A stretch of DNA of 64,000 bases from Vogesella urethralis. Its GTDB lineage: Bacteria > Pseudomonadota > Gammaproteobacteria > Burkholderiales > Chromobacteriaceae. How positions within the stretch are numbered: the stretch's first letter is position 1; every line of letters begins with the position of its first letter. Made by a program: the position numbers and the translations under genes. Of the stretch, positions 26,443 through 35,900 are shown in pieces. The stretch lies in contig NZ_VMDW02000058.1 of the NCBI RefSeq assembly GCF_007644045.2, positions 16,962 through 80,961 on the forward strand, read 5' to 3'. Under the pieces are notes generated by a model. That model worked only from the letters and a program-made list of their open reading frames with translations. It was not told the origin of the DNA and ran no database searches.

Positions 26443-27117
26443 TCAGGCCGCCAAGCCTTTCTGGATGCCCAGCACGATGGCGTGGGTGCGGTTGTTGGCT
26501 TCCAGTTTGCGGATGATGTTGGCCGCGTGAAATTTCACCGTGCGCTCGCTGATATCGAGGATGGTGGCGATTTCCCAGTTGGTTTTGCCACGCATCATCC
26601 AGTGAAAGATGTCTTTTTCACGGTGCGACAGCGGGTTGCTGCCAGCGGCGGCCGGCGCCAGACGCTGCAGTGTGGGGTGCAGGTGCGGCAGCAGGCTGCC
26701 CAGCATGCGCAGCGTGGCGGCGTCGTCAGCCATGCGCGGTTGTACGTACAGCAGCGTGGCAAAGCCGTCGCGTTGCAGCGCAAAGCAGGCGGTTGCCGGG
26801 CTGGTGTGGGGCAACCAGCTGAATTGCACCTGCTGGCCGATATCGTCCGGCAGGCGCTGCCAGTCGTGGCTGTGGCAGGCTGCCGGCTGACCGAAGCTGC
26901 GCGGGCTGGCCTGCCAGCCTTGCGGTGTGGCCTGACCATGAATAATCCACAGGGCTGATACCTCGGCTTCCTTGCCAAGCGCCTGCAGGAAGGTGTGCAT
27001 TTCTCTCTCGTCTGCCATTTGCGGCAGGCCGTGGATCCATTCCAGCAACTGGCTGAGTTGAGCGTGTGACAGACCCGCGGAGATTGAGCCAGACGCAAAA
27101 GGAATACCTTTCGACAT
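26443..27117 (-). CDS. LuxR-type transcriptional regulator
   Basis: A 224-residue regulator. The GerE/LuxR helix-turn-helix is at about 160-220 (LSHREKDIFHWMMRGKTNWEIATILDISERTVKFHAANII). The N-terminal 150 residues have the size of an acyl-homoserine-lactone-binding domain, but the conserved W/Y/D pocket pattern is not obvious and no luxI is in the window. It may be a solo regulator for another ligand. Confidence 0.82.
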   Translation of the reverse strand: MSKGIPFASGSISAGLSHAQLSQLLEWIHGLPQMADEREMHTFLQALGKEAEVSALWIIHGQATPQGWQASPRSFGQPAACHSHDWQRLPDDIGQQVQFSWLPHTSPATACFALQRDGFATLLYVQPRMADDAATLRMLGSLLPHLHPTLQRLAPAAAGSNPLSHREKDIFHWMMRGKTNWEIATILDISERTVKFHAANIIRKLEANNRTHAIVLGIQKGLAA

Positions 27118-27524
27118 ACTGTTCCCCTTGTATGTTTTTTGTGTTGAGGGGCTATCTTAACCAAGGGGACAAGGCAACCCAACATTTCTTGCTTTTGGCA
27201 TGAGTAAAATGCATGGCTGCTATCTGGTGCGGTATTGCGGTAACACGAAATCAGGCTTTGCGCTGTGCCTGGCTGTTGCAAATCTGCATCAGGTTGCAAA
27301 CTGGCTGATAGGACGGTGCCAACTGGCTGAACGGCGGGTAGTTTGTTGCGATGCGGCGTGGTAAATCGTCATTTGACAGGAAAGTCGAAAATATCTTTAA
27401 GTGAATCTGATTTTGTCCTATTATTTGTCAGCGATAGTGTCAATTTTGCCGAACTTTATACTGGCACCATTTTCAAATCGGGTGGCATTTGCCGCCCTGA
27501 ATATGTCATTTGCGAGATAGCCCG
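27118..27524. other. AT-rich divergent intergenic region with several repeats
   Basis: About 400 nt separate the LuxR-type and LysR-type genes. CCCCTTG (about 27124-27130) and CAAGGGG (about 27161-27167) flank the start-proximal region of the LuxR-type gene and could be an operator. AACTGGCTGA occurs twice (27299-27308 and 27321-27330) as direct repeats 22 nt apart. Base composition is clearly poorer in GC than the genes around it. The frame open at 27343 looks non-coding. No further gene is seen. Confidence 0.45.
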
Positions 27525-28493
27525 ATGGATACATTAAAAGCGCTTATGGTCTTCATGACCACTGCCGAGAATGGCAGCTTTTCCGATGCCGCTCGCAAGC
27601 TGGGCGTCTCGCCTGCTGCCGTCAGCCAGAGCATTGCGCGATTGGAGCAGGAGCTGGAAGTGCGCCTGTTCAACCGCACCACCCGCCAGCTGACGCTGAC
27701 TGAAGACGGCCGCCGCTTCTACGCGCAGTGCCGCGGCCCGGTCAACAACCTGGACTCGGCCATCAATCAGCTGAAGGCCAGCCGTGACGAGCCTGCCGGT
27801 CATCTGCGCATCAGTTTGCCTAATGCTTTCGGTCGACGCTTCATCCTGCCGCTGATGGAAGAATTCTGCCAGCGTTATCCGAAGATCCGAGTGTTCTTTG
27901 GTATGGACGATCATTTCAGCGACCTGATCGAAGATGGTTACGACGTGGGCGTGCGCGTCGGCATGATGCCGGACAGCCGCATGGTGGCGCGTCACCTGGC
28001 GCACATTCCGCAGTACGTGGTGGCATCGCCGGCCTACTGGGCCGAACACGGCAAGCCGCGTAGCCCGGAAGAGCTGTCGGCGCACGACTGTATCAACTTC
28101 CAGTTCCCCACCTCCGGCCGGCTGTACAAATGGGAATTCGAACGCAATGGCGAGCGTATTCCGCTGGAAGTGACCGGTACCTACACCGTCAATGACGTGG
28201 ATTCGGTAGTGGAAATGGCCCGCCTGGGCCTGGGCGTGGCGCAATTGCCGGGCCACGAAGTGCTGGCCGACGTTCGCGCTGGTCGCCTGCAGGCAGTGCT
28301 GACCGACTACGTGTCGATGGAGCGCTCAATCTATATCTGCTTCCCGCACCGCGATCACATTGCCCCGCGTACCCGCGTGTTCGTGGACTTCGCCGTCGAG
28401 AAGCTGCTGGATCACCCGGACATCATTGCTGACCTGCCGGGGGTGGACCTGTCCGCCAAGCGCGAGGCGCTGCGCATGCACCTCACCATGTAA
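27525..28493 (+). CDS. LysR-type transcriptional regulator (CrgA/PecT-like)
   Basis: A 322-residue LysR protein: winged helix with SFSDAARKLGVSPAAVSQSIARLEQELEVRLFNRTTRQL, and an effector domain with GHLRISLPNAFGRRFILPLMEEF and DVGVRVGMMPDSRMVARHLA. This matches the group including CrgA. The ATG at 27525 is preferred to one five codons earlier because MDTLKALMVF is the usual start. It is followed on the same strand, after a terminator, by puuB. Confidence 0.88.
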   Translation: MDTLKALMVFMTTAENGSFSDAARKLGVSPAAVSQSIARLEQELEVRLFNRTTRQLTLTEDGRRFYAQCRGPVNNLDSAINQLKASRDEPAGHLRISLPNAFGRRFILPLMEEFCQRYPKIRVFFGMDDHFSDLIEDGYDVGVRVGMMPDSRMVARHLAHIPQYVVASPAYWAEHGKPRSPEELSAHDCINFQFPTSGRLYKWEFERNGERIPLEVTGTYTVNDVDSVVEMARLGLGVAQLPGHEVLADVRAGRLQAVLTDYVSMERSIYICFPHRDHIAPRTRVFVDFAVEKLLDHPDIIADLPGVDLSAKREALRMHLTM

Positions 28494-28511
28494 ACCTGGT
28501 TGGCCCGGCAC

Positions 28512-28566
28512 AGCCGGCAAGCCCACCGTTGGCCGCAAGGCTGGCCTGGGGCTTGCCGGCTTTTTC
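28512..28566 (+). terminator. Terminator of the LysR gene with the over-represented word in its loop
   Basis: AGCCGGCAAGCCC (28512-28524) pairs perfectly with GGGCTTGCCGGCT (28549-28561), followed by TTTTTC. The 24-nt loop contains GTTGGCCGCA (28528-28537). Confidence 0.85.
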
Positions 28567-28711
28567 TTGTGGTGCGCCGGCATCACGCCGGCGATGACAT
28601 TTGCGTCATTGGCGTTTAACATATTAGACAAACGGCAAAGGCTTGCGCATAATCAGCCCATAAACCGGCGTCACCTGCACGCCAGTGTTTAAAAAATGGA
28701 TGACATACATC

Positions 28712-29998
28712 ATGAGCCAGCGCATCGAACACACCCATTCCTATTACGCCCATTCTGCCAACCCCAGCCCGGCACGCCCGGCACTGGCGGGCAGTGTGCG
28801 CGCAGACGTCTGCGTCATCGGCGCCGGCTACACCGGCATCTCCACCGCCCTGCACCTGGCTGAAGCCGGTTTCAGCGTGGTGGTGCTGGAAAGCGCCCGC
28901 GTTGGCTGGGGCGCGTCCGGCCGCAATGGCGGCCAGATCGTTAACAGCTACAGCCGCGATATGGACGTGATCGAGGCGCGCCACGGCAAGGAAGCCGCCA
29001 AACGCCTGGGCGCCATGGCCTTCGAGGGCGGCAAGATCATCCGCGAGCGCATCGCCAAGTACAACATCCAGTGTGACCTGAAGGACGGCAACGTGTTTGC
29101 TGCCTTCACCCACAAGCAGCTGGACGAGCTGGACGCCAAGCGCCGGCTGTGGGAAAGCTTTGGCCATACCGGCATCGAGATGGTGGACAAGGCCGGCATG
29201 GGCCGCATCGTGCAGTCCGACCAGTACGTCGGCGCGCTGCTGGACCACTGGGGTGGCCACATCCACCCGCTGAACCTGGCGCTGGGCGAAGCGGCCGCGT
29301 TCGAATCGCTGGGCGGCCGCATTTACGAACAATCGGCGGTGACCGAGGTGGTACGCGGCGAGCCGGCGGTGGTGAAAACCGCGCAAGGCCAGGTGACGGC
29401 CAACTTTGTGGTGGTGGCCGGCAACGCCTACCTGGGCAACCTCATTCCGGTACTGGCCGAGAAGACCCTGCCGTGCGGCACCCAGGTAATTACTACCGAG
29501 CCGCTGCCAGCCGACCTGGCGCGCAGCCTGCTGCCGGGCGACAACTGCGTGGAAGACTGCAACTTCCTGCTGGACTACTACCGCCTCACCGGCGACAACC
29601 GTCTGCTGTACGGCGGCGGTACTGTGTACGGTGCGCGCGACCCGGGCCAGATCGAAAGCCTGATCCGCCCCAAAATGCTGAAGACCTTCCCGCAGCTGAA
29701 AGACGTGAAGATCGAATTCGGCTGGACCGGCAATTTCTCGCTAACGCTGACCCGCCTGCCGCAGGCTGGCCGCATCGGCAACAACATTTACTACTCGCAA
29801 GGCTGCAGCGGCCACGGCGTCACCTACACCCACCTGGCTGGCCGCATCATGGCCGAAGCCATCCGTGGCCAGAGTGAGCGCTTTGATGCCTTTGCCAGCC
29901 TGCCGCACTACCCGTTCCCGGGCGGGCGCCTGTTCCGGGTGCCGATGCTGACGCTGGGCGCCTGGTGGTACGGCATGCGTGACCGTTTGGGGGTGTAA
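28712..29998 (+). CDS. puuB: Gamma-glutamylputrescine oxidase-like FAD-dependent oxidoreductase
   Basis: A 428-residue DAO-family flavoenzyme. GAGYTGISTALHLAEAGFSVVVLE is the FAD dinucleotide fold, then GWGASGRNGGQIVNSYSRDMDVIE, LLDHWGGHIHPLNLALGEA, VVAGNAYLGN and CNFLLDYYRLTGDNRLLYGGG. The C-terminus reads FDAFASLPHYPFPGGRLFRVP...RDRLGV. This closely follows remembered E. coli PuuB from start to end, including the SYY-SAN N-terminus. Putrescine catabolism is therefore likely, although no other puu gene is nearby. In-frame GTG (28685) and ATG (28700) exist upstream; I chose 28712 by comparison with PuuB. Confidence 0.9.
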   Translation: MSQRIEHTHSYYAHSANPSPARPALAGSVRADVCVIGAGYTGISTALHLAEAGFSVVVLESARVGWGASGRNGGQIVNSYSRDMDVIEARHGKEAAKRLGAMAFEGGKIIRERIAKYNIQCDLKDGNVFAAFTHKQLDELDAKRRLWESFGHTGIEMVDKAGMGRIVQSDQYVGALLDHWGGHIHPLNLALGEAAAFESLGGRIYEQSAVTEVVRGEPAVVKTAQGQVTANFVVVAGNAYLGNLIPVLAEKTLPCGTQVITTEPLPADLARSLLPGDNCVEDCNFLLDYYRLTGDNRLLYGGGTVYGARDPGQIESLIRPKMLKTFPQLKDVKIEFGWTGNFSLTLTRLPQAGRIGNNIYYSQGCSGHGVTYTHLAGRIMAEAIRGQSERFDAFASLPHYPFPGGRLFRVPMLTLGAWWYGMRDRLGV

Positions 29999-30059
29999 GG
30001 CAGGACGTGCTTTTCTCCCATGGCCCCGGCGTGGCCGGGACCCATCGTTGTCCATCCTG

Positions 30060-30089
30060 GGCTGGCCTTGTGCCAGCCGTTTTTTTTTT
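30060..30089 (+). terminator. Rho-independent terminator of puuB
   Basis: GGCTGGC (30060-30066) and GCCAGCC (30072-30078) form a 7-bp stem with a 5-nt loop, followed by about ten T. Confidence 0.9.
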
Positions 30090-30136
30090 GTGACGAGCCG
30101 GTGTTGGCGTCATCAGGGCTTGGCGCTGCTGCAATG

Positions 30137-30186
30137 AAAAACGTCTGGGCACCCCCTTGCCAGGGTATGGAGGATGCCTCAGACGT
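30137..30186 (-). terminator. Probable terminator of the protease-chaperone operon
   Basis: ACGTCTG (30141-30147) pairs with CAGACGT (30180-30186), with additional pairing of the adjacent GGC/GCC. On the minus strand the stem is followed by TTTTTC (complement of 30136-30140). It lies just past the stop of the minus-strand small lipoprotein. Confidence 0.55.
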
Positions 30187-30202
30187 AGTCAGTCCAACCA
30201 TG

Positions 30203-30697
30203 CTAGCGGCGCTGGCGTGGCCTTACCCAGTCTGGACTGGCACTTTGTACACCTGGCAGTGTGGCCAAGGCTGTGGCGGCCTCCAGGCTGTCATTGCCGG
30301 GTGCGGTATTGATATGCCAATAGCCGTCGATACCCGCCGGGCTGGCTTTTAATTGGCGCTGTGCAGCCCAGGTTTGTAAGGCCGCCGGATTATTGCTTTG
30401 CACGATGACACCCCCGGCAGGGACCAGGTAGGGGGCATCGGCCGCGTTGCCCAGACGTACGATAGGTAGCAGCTTGCTGTCGCGTGGTATGCCAAGCGCA
30501 GACTTGCTGCGGCTGGTAGCAGGGTAGGGTTTGGGGATGGCTTGGCCGCTACTGGTGTCGAGCCCGTTTTGCAGGTCTAGCCAGCCTTGGCGCGTTTGGC
30601 CATTTTCATGCCATTGATAATTCGGTGGCGTAGCGTGGGCGCAGGCGGTAAGCAGCAAGACTGCCAGGCCGAGGCCGAGTGTGTGATTTGACATCAT
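30203..30697 (-). CDS. Small lipoprotein, propeptide-like; possible external chaperone of the S8 protease
   Basis: A 164-residue protein with a lipoprotein signal (VLLLTACAHA, Cys19). The mature C-terminal half (WAAQRQLKASPAG..YWHINTAPGNDSLEAATALATLPGVQSASPDW) has the shape of the N-terminal propeptide of subtilases, which often ends in a phrase like LPGVxxAxPD. Here it is a separate gene starting 4 nt after the protease stop. In Aeromonas sobria the kexin-like protease ASP needs a small protein (ORF2) encoded directly downstream to mature, and the layout here is the same. Function is therefore inferred as chaperone or inhibitor. G+C is lower than in flanking genes. Confidence 0.7.
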   Translation of the reverse strand: MMSNHTLGLGLAVLLLTACAHATPPNYQWHENGQTRQGWLDLQNGLDTSSGQAIPKPYPATSRSKSALGIPRDSKLLPIVRLGNAADAPYLVPAGGVIVQSNNPAALQTWAAQRQLKASPAGIDGYWHINTAPGNDSLEAATALATLPGVQSASPDWVRPRQRR

Positions 30698-30700
30698 CTT

Positions 30701-32362
30701 TCAGTGCCCCCAAACGGTAATGCGCAAGCTATTGAGCGTGGCGGGTGCTTCGTTGACCTGTACACCGCCCTCTCTGTAGATACGACGGGTATCACTCAGG
30801 CGGAGTTTCCAGTTGCCGGAGCCAAAGCTTTCCCCCAGATGGCGTACCGAACCAAAGGTAAATGGATTCATCGGTACACTGCATCGTCTCGAGCTTGGCA
30901 TCCATCCTGGCTGACCATAGCAAGAACGGGGCATGGCAAGCATGCTGCTACGTCCGTTCGGGCTATCCAGCGTTATATCCATATCACTGCTACTGGCGGC
31001 ATCCGGTATGGCCAGTGTGATTTCAACAAACTCAATGGTGTTGATGCTGCAGCTGTTCAGGGTCAGGGTAGTGCTGACTTCGGAGCTGTCATCCGGAATG
31101 GACAAGTTGGGTGACGAGCTAGCCTCGCATTTCCGTAATGCTGGCAGGCCGCTAAAAGTACGTGCCATCGTCACTGCCGCATTGCTGTCGAGACGGCCAA
31201 AGCCGGTGCGGTAGGTAAAATTGCCATTACCAATGGCAGAGGGAAACTTCGGGGTTTCCAGATCGGTACGTGCGGTGCTGGCCAGAATCCAGCGGATGTC
31301 GCGCCAGCTAAGCATGGGGTTGGCCCGAAGCATCAGCGCGGCAGTACCACTCACCAACGGTGTGGCAGCCGACGTGCCGGCAAAGTTGTTGCGGTACTGT
31401 TTGTTGTTGCCGAGGTTACCGGTCTGGCTTAGTGCTGTTGTCAGCAGTCTGGTGCTGGCAATATTTGTACCGCCTTCAGCGGCGATCAGGACATTGCTGC
31501 CGGGCTCTGTAAAGGAAGACGCTGACCCATTCTCGTTGATCGATCCGACAGTCATCATCATCGGGTGGTTGTTGAGATAGTCGTAATTGCTACGCTCGTA
31601 AGTGGCACTACTGGGCTCGCCGCCATTGCCCGCTGCGATGAAGTACACCAGGCCGCGTCCGCAACGCGCTTGGGTGGCACCGTTGATAACGCTCTGGCGC
31701 CACAGGGTGCCTGCATCAGGATACAGCTCACCGGTGCCGTCTGTACTGCCCCAACTGTTATTCACAACCGACACGACATCATTGGCATGCAGCATGGCCG
31801 CTGCGTCCTGCAGGTCGGAGCTGCCATTGGCCGCGAGCAGGTTGTGTGCGACTAGCTTGGCATTGGGGGCGATCCCCAGCACACCTTTACCGTTCGCCGC
31901 TGCCGCAATGAGGCCAGCCACTGCAGTGCCGTGATCGTTGCTCGTCAAGGTTGGGCTGGGGTCAGCGGCGCTTTTACCGTTATCAACGATATTGCGCGAT
32001 TGTCCGGTCAGCACATTGCTGGCCAGGTCTTCATGATTCAGTTCCACCCCATCGTCCACGACCGATACCACGATACCCTGGCCTGTATTGCCCGCAAGCC
32101 AGGTATTTTCCAAGGCAAGCGCCGTTGGCTGCAGGTGCCATTGCTGGCTCGAATAGCCTTCCCCCAACTGTGCAATGGCCGTCGCCGGCTGTAGCGCGTT
32201 GCAATTGCTTGTGCCGTTGCTGGTAACAGCGGGGACCGCTGTGTAAGCATTGCCGGCAGTATCAATACTGGTCTGACTTGCGCTGTTGTTCCCACCACCG
32301 CCACCGCCACAAGCGGTCAGCAGCGTGGTGGCCAGCAGCAAGCCAAGAGAAGTTGTTTTCAT
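30701..32362 (-). CDS. Kexin-like S8 serine protease lipoprotein with P-domain
   Basis: A 553-residue surface or periplasmic lipoprotein: lipobox LLTAC (Cys18) followed by a Gly6 linker. The peptidase S8 domain spans about 75-400 with catalytic D103 (VVDDGVELNHEDL), H144 (NDHGTAVAG), oxyanion N246 (IAAGNGG) and S331 (GTSAATPLVSG). DDG instead of DTG, and AAGNGG, place it in the kexin/furin subfamily. A proprotein-convertase P-domain follows (about 430-553, VEITLAIPDAASSSDMDITLDSPNG, then LGESFGSGNWKLRLSDT). There is no recognisable N-terminal propeptide; the region before the catalytic domain is short. The next gene encodes a propeptide-like lipoprotein. All catalytic residues are present. 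Confidence 0.92.
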   Translation of the reverse strand: MKTTSLGLLLATTLLTACGGGGGGNNSASQTSIDTAGNAYTAVPAVTSNGTSNCNALQPATAIAQLGEGYSSQQWHLQPTALALENTWLAGNTGQGIVVSVVDDGVELNHEDLASNVLTGQSRNIVDNGKSAADPSPTLTSNDHGTAVAGLIAAAANGKGVLGIAPNAKLVAHNLLAANGSSDLQDAAAMLHANDVVSVVNNSWGSTDGTGELYPDAGTLWRQSVINGATQARCGRGLVYFIAAGNGGEPSSATYERSNYDYLNNHPMMMTVGSINENGSASSFTEPGSNVLIAAEGGTNIASTRLLTTALSQTGNLGNNKQYRNNFAGTSAATPLVSGTAALMLRANPMLSWRDIRWILASTARTDLETPKFPSAIGNGNFTYRTGFGRLDSNAAVTMARTFSGLPALRKCEASSSPNLSIPDDSSEVSTTLTLNSCSINTIEFVEITLAIPDAASSSDMDITLDSPNGRSSMLAMPRSCYGQPGWMPSSRRCSVPMNPFTFGSVRHLGESFGSGNWKLRLSDTRRIYREGGVQVNEAPATLNSLRITVWGH

Positions 32363-32440
32363 TTTGTGTCGTCATCGAAGCGTGATGGCAACATTTTATC
32401 TGCCTGGCATGGTTGTGCAAACGGCATTTCTGCCAGCAGC

Positions 32441-32818
32441 CTAGAATGGCCACACCAGCTTGGTCTTGGCCACTGCAATCATGTAGAGCGGCATCGCCAG
32501 CGCTGCCAGCAGCACCACGGCGCGCCACGGCGATCCTTGCAGCCGTTTCAGGCCGATGCTGGCCAGCGCGATGTACGCCAGCAGGGCAACCAGCTTGGCC
32601 GCCAGCCACGGCTGGTTGTGCGGCGACAGCCCGGCCATCACCGCCAAGGTGATGGCGGCGGCCAGCAGCGCGGTATCGATCAGGTGCGGGGTGATGCGCA
32701 GCGCACGGGTGTGCAGCGCGGCCGGGCGCAGGTAGGACAACGCGGCGCGCACGGCAAACAGGCTGACCGACAGGTAGGCCAGGCCGGCGTGGGCGTGTTT
32801 CAAAGTCTGGTAATCCAT
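32441..32818 (-). CDS. SirB2-family membrane protein
   Basis: A 125-residue protein with four predicted helices. The MDYQTLKHAHAGLAYLSVSLFAVRAAL start and HLIDTALLAAAITLA centre follow the SirB2 family (named for an invasion-gene regulator region in Salmonella). Molecular function is not established. Divergent from recC. Confidence 0.85.
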   Translation of the reverse strand: MDYQTLKHAHAGLAYLSVSLFAVRAALSYLRPAALHTRALRITPHLIDTALLAAAITLAVMAGLSPHNQPWLAAKLVALLAYIALASIGLKRLQGSPWRAVVLLAALAMPLYMIAVAKTKLVWPF

Positions 32819-32917
32819 CTCGTGTTTCCGGGGTAAAGGTTGGCCGCCATGATAGCGGTTTGAACAGGCAGCAGAATGCTACACTGCCGGCATCGATGCC
32901 TTCGCCATAGCTGTGCC

Positions 32918-35900
32918 ATGCCGCTGAACCTGTATCAATCCAACCGCCTAGAAGCCCTGGGCATCCTGTACAGCCACCTCACAGACAGCCCGCTGGACGA
33001 TCCGTTCGCGCCCGAGCGCATCATCGTGCAAAGCCGGGGCATGGGGCGCTGGCTCACGCTCAATCTGGCGCGCCAGCGCGGGCTGGCGGCCAACCTCGAT
33101 TACGTGCTGCCGGCCGGTTTTGCCTGGCGGCTGATGAAAACCGTGCTGCCCGAGCTGCCGCCCAAGTCGGCGTTTGCGCCGGAGGTGCTGGCCTGGCGGC
33201 TGGTAGACGTACTGCCCACGCTGTCCGGCGAGCCGTTCACCCCGCTGCAACGCTATCTGGAAGGCGGCCCGCTGGCCTGTTTTGAGCTGGCCGGTAAAGT
33301 GGCCGACATCTACGACCAATACCTGGTGTTCCGCCCGGACTGGATTCGCGCCTGGGAAGCCGGCCGCCTGCTGGGGCTGGGCGACGACGAAGCGTGGCAG
33401 GCCGCGCTGTGGCAGCAGTTGGCCGCCGACGTGCCCGGCCGCCACCGCGTGATGATGCTGGACGACTTCTTTGCCGGCCTGCGCCGCGAGCACCTGCCGC
33501 AGCGGGTATCGGTATTCGGCATTGCCACGCTGGCGCCGATGTACCTGGCCTTGCTGCAACGCATGGCGCAGCTTACCGAGGTCAACGTGTTCCTGCTCAA
33601 CCCCAGCGAGGCCTACTGGGGCGACCTGCGCGCCCGCGCGCCGCAGGGCGACCTGTTCGGCGACGCCGCCGCGGCCAGCGGTCACCCGCTGCTGGCGTCG
33701 CTGGGCCAGCAAGGGCGCGACTTTTTCGACGAGATTGCCGGCGGTGTCGGCGAGCCGGTGTCTGCCTTCATGGCACCCGACAGCGACAGCCTGCTGGCGC
33801 GGCTGCAGCACGACATCCTTACCCTGACGCCGCCGTCGCAGCAGCCGGCACCGCATCAGCCCGGCGATGCCTCCATCGTCTGCCACATCGCGCACAGCCC
33901 GATGCGCGAGCTGGAAATCCTGAAGGATCAGCTGTTGGCGATGCTGGCCGCCGATCCGTCGCTGACGCCGGCCGACATCGCCGTGCTCACCCCCGACATC
34001 AACGCCTACGCGCCGTATATCGACGCCGTGTTCGGCTACCGCGACGACGCGCCGTCCATCCCGTACAGCATTGCCGACCGCCGCCTGGCGCGCGAAGTGC
34101 CGCTACTGGCCACCTTCGGCAAGGTACTGCAGCTGGTGGACGGCCGCTTCGAAGCCAGCGAAGTGCTGGCGCTGCTCGATTGTGCCCCGTTGCTGGCACG
34201 CTTCGGCCTGGGCGACGACGACGTCAGCCTGCTCACCGCCTGGGTGCGCCGCGCCGGCATCCGCTGGGGCCGCGACGCCGCGCACAAGGCAGCGCTGGGG
34301 CTGCCGGCCGACGCCACCCACACCTGGCGCTGGGGGCTGGACCGCCTGCTGCTGGGCACCATGCTGCCGGCCAGCCTGGCTGGCGACGGCGCGCCGCTGT
34401 TTGCCGGCCTGCTGCCGGACAGCGCAGCCCAGGGCCAGTTGGCCGACAAGCTGGCCAGCCTGGCCGCGCTGTACGACACGCTGGCAGGGTTGGCCGCCAG
34501 CTGGGCGCAGCCGGCTAGCGTGGCCGACTGGGCCGAGCGCCTGCGGTTGGCGGCGCAGGCGCTGTTTAGCGTGGCAGAAGACGACGAAGCCGCGCTGCAG
34601 CAGCTGTACGCCATCGCCGACGCGCTGGCCGCCGACGCCGCGCTGGCGCAGTTCCACCGCCTGGTGCCGCTCACCGTCATCCGCGACGCCGTGCTGCGCC
34701 AGCTGGAAATGTCGTCCAGCGGCGGCTTCCTTACCGGCGGCCTCACCTTCTGCGCCATGGTGCCGATGCGCTCCATCCCGTTCCGCGTGCTGTGCCTGGT
34801 GGGCATGAACGACGGCGCCTACCCGCGCGACGAGCGCCCGGTCAGCTTCGACCTGGTGGCGCGCCACCCGCGCCGTGGCGACCGCTCGCGCCGTTTCGAC
34901 GACCGCTACCTGTTCCTGGAAGCCATCCTGTCGGCGCGCGACACCCTGTACCTGAGCTGGGTTGGCCGCAGCGTGCGCAGTGACGAACCGCTGCCGCCGT
35001 CGCCGCTGGTAGCCGAGCTGCTGGATACGCTGGGCCAGATGTGCGGCGAAGACGTGGCCCCGGCGCTGACCACCCGCCACCCGCTGCAGCCGTTCAGCCG
35101 CCATTACTACGACGGCACGCTGCCCAGCTACGAACCGCTGTGGGCGGCCGCGCTGGCGGCGCCCGCCGGCGACGCGCCACCGTTTGCCACCGCCTTGCCG
35201 TACGCCACGCCGCCGGTGGTACTGCTGGCCGACTTCCTGCGCTTCTGGCGCAACCCGGTGCGCGCTTGGCTGGCAGACCGCCTGGGCCTGAAACTGGCGC
35301 GCCACGCCGACGAGCTGCCGGTACGCGAACCGTTTGCCATCGACCGCGACAGCCGCAGCACGCTGCGCGACACGCTGGTGGGTGCCATGCTGGCCGGCCA
35401 GCCGCTGCGCCATGCCGAAGCGCGGCTGGCAGGGCAGGGCTTGCTGCCCGACGCGGCGCTGGGCGAGGCCTGGCTGGGGCTGGAGCGTGCCGCCAGCGCC
35501 CGCTTTGCCGCCCGCCTGCCGGACGCGCTGCTGGCCGACACCCTGCCGCCGCAGCCGGTACGGCTGCAACTGGGCGAGGTGATGCTTAGCGGCGAGCTGG
35601 CCGGCTTGCGGCCGGAAGGCCTGCTACGGGTAGTGCCGCGCAAGGCCAACGCGCCGGAGCTGATCACCTTGTGGCTGGAGCACCTGGTACGCTTGGCCGC
35701 CGGCCTGCCCGGCGTGGCGCCGGACAGCGTGCTGTACGCCGACGACGGCGTGCATCGCTTTGGCGCCTTCGACGCCGATGGCGTGGCGCTGGCCGCCGGC
35801 GAGCTGCTGCAGGCGTGGCTGGCGCGTTACCTGCAAGGCCAAAGCCAGCCGCTGCCGTTCTTTGCCCGCACCTCGCTTGCCTACGCCCGCGCCGACAGCG

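Noticed and set aside
26443..27117. A quorum-sensing system (LuxR-type gene)
   Set aside because: No luxI-like synthase is in the window and the ligand-binding signature residues are not evident, so I kept only a general LuxR-type call.
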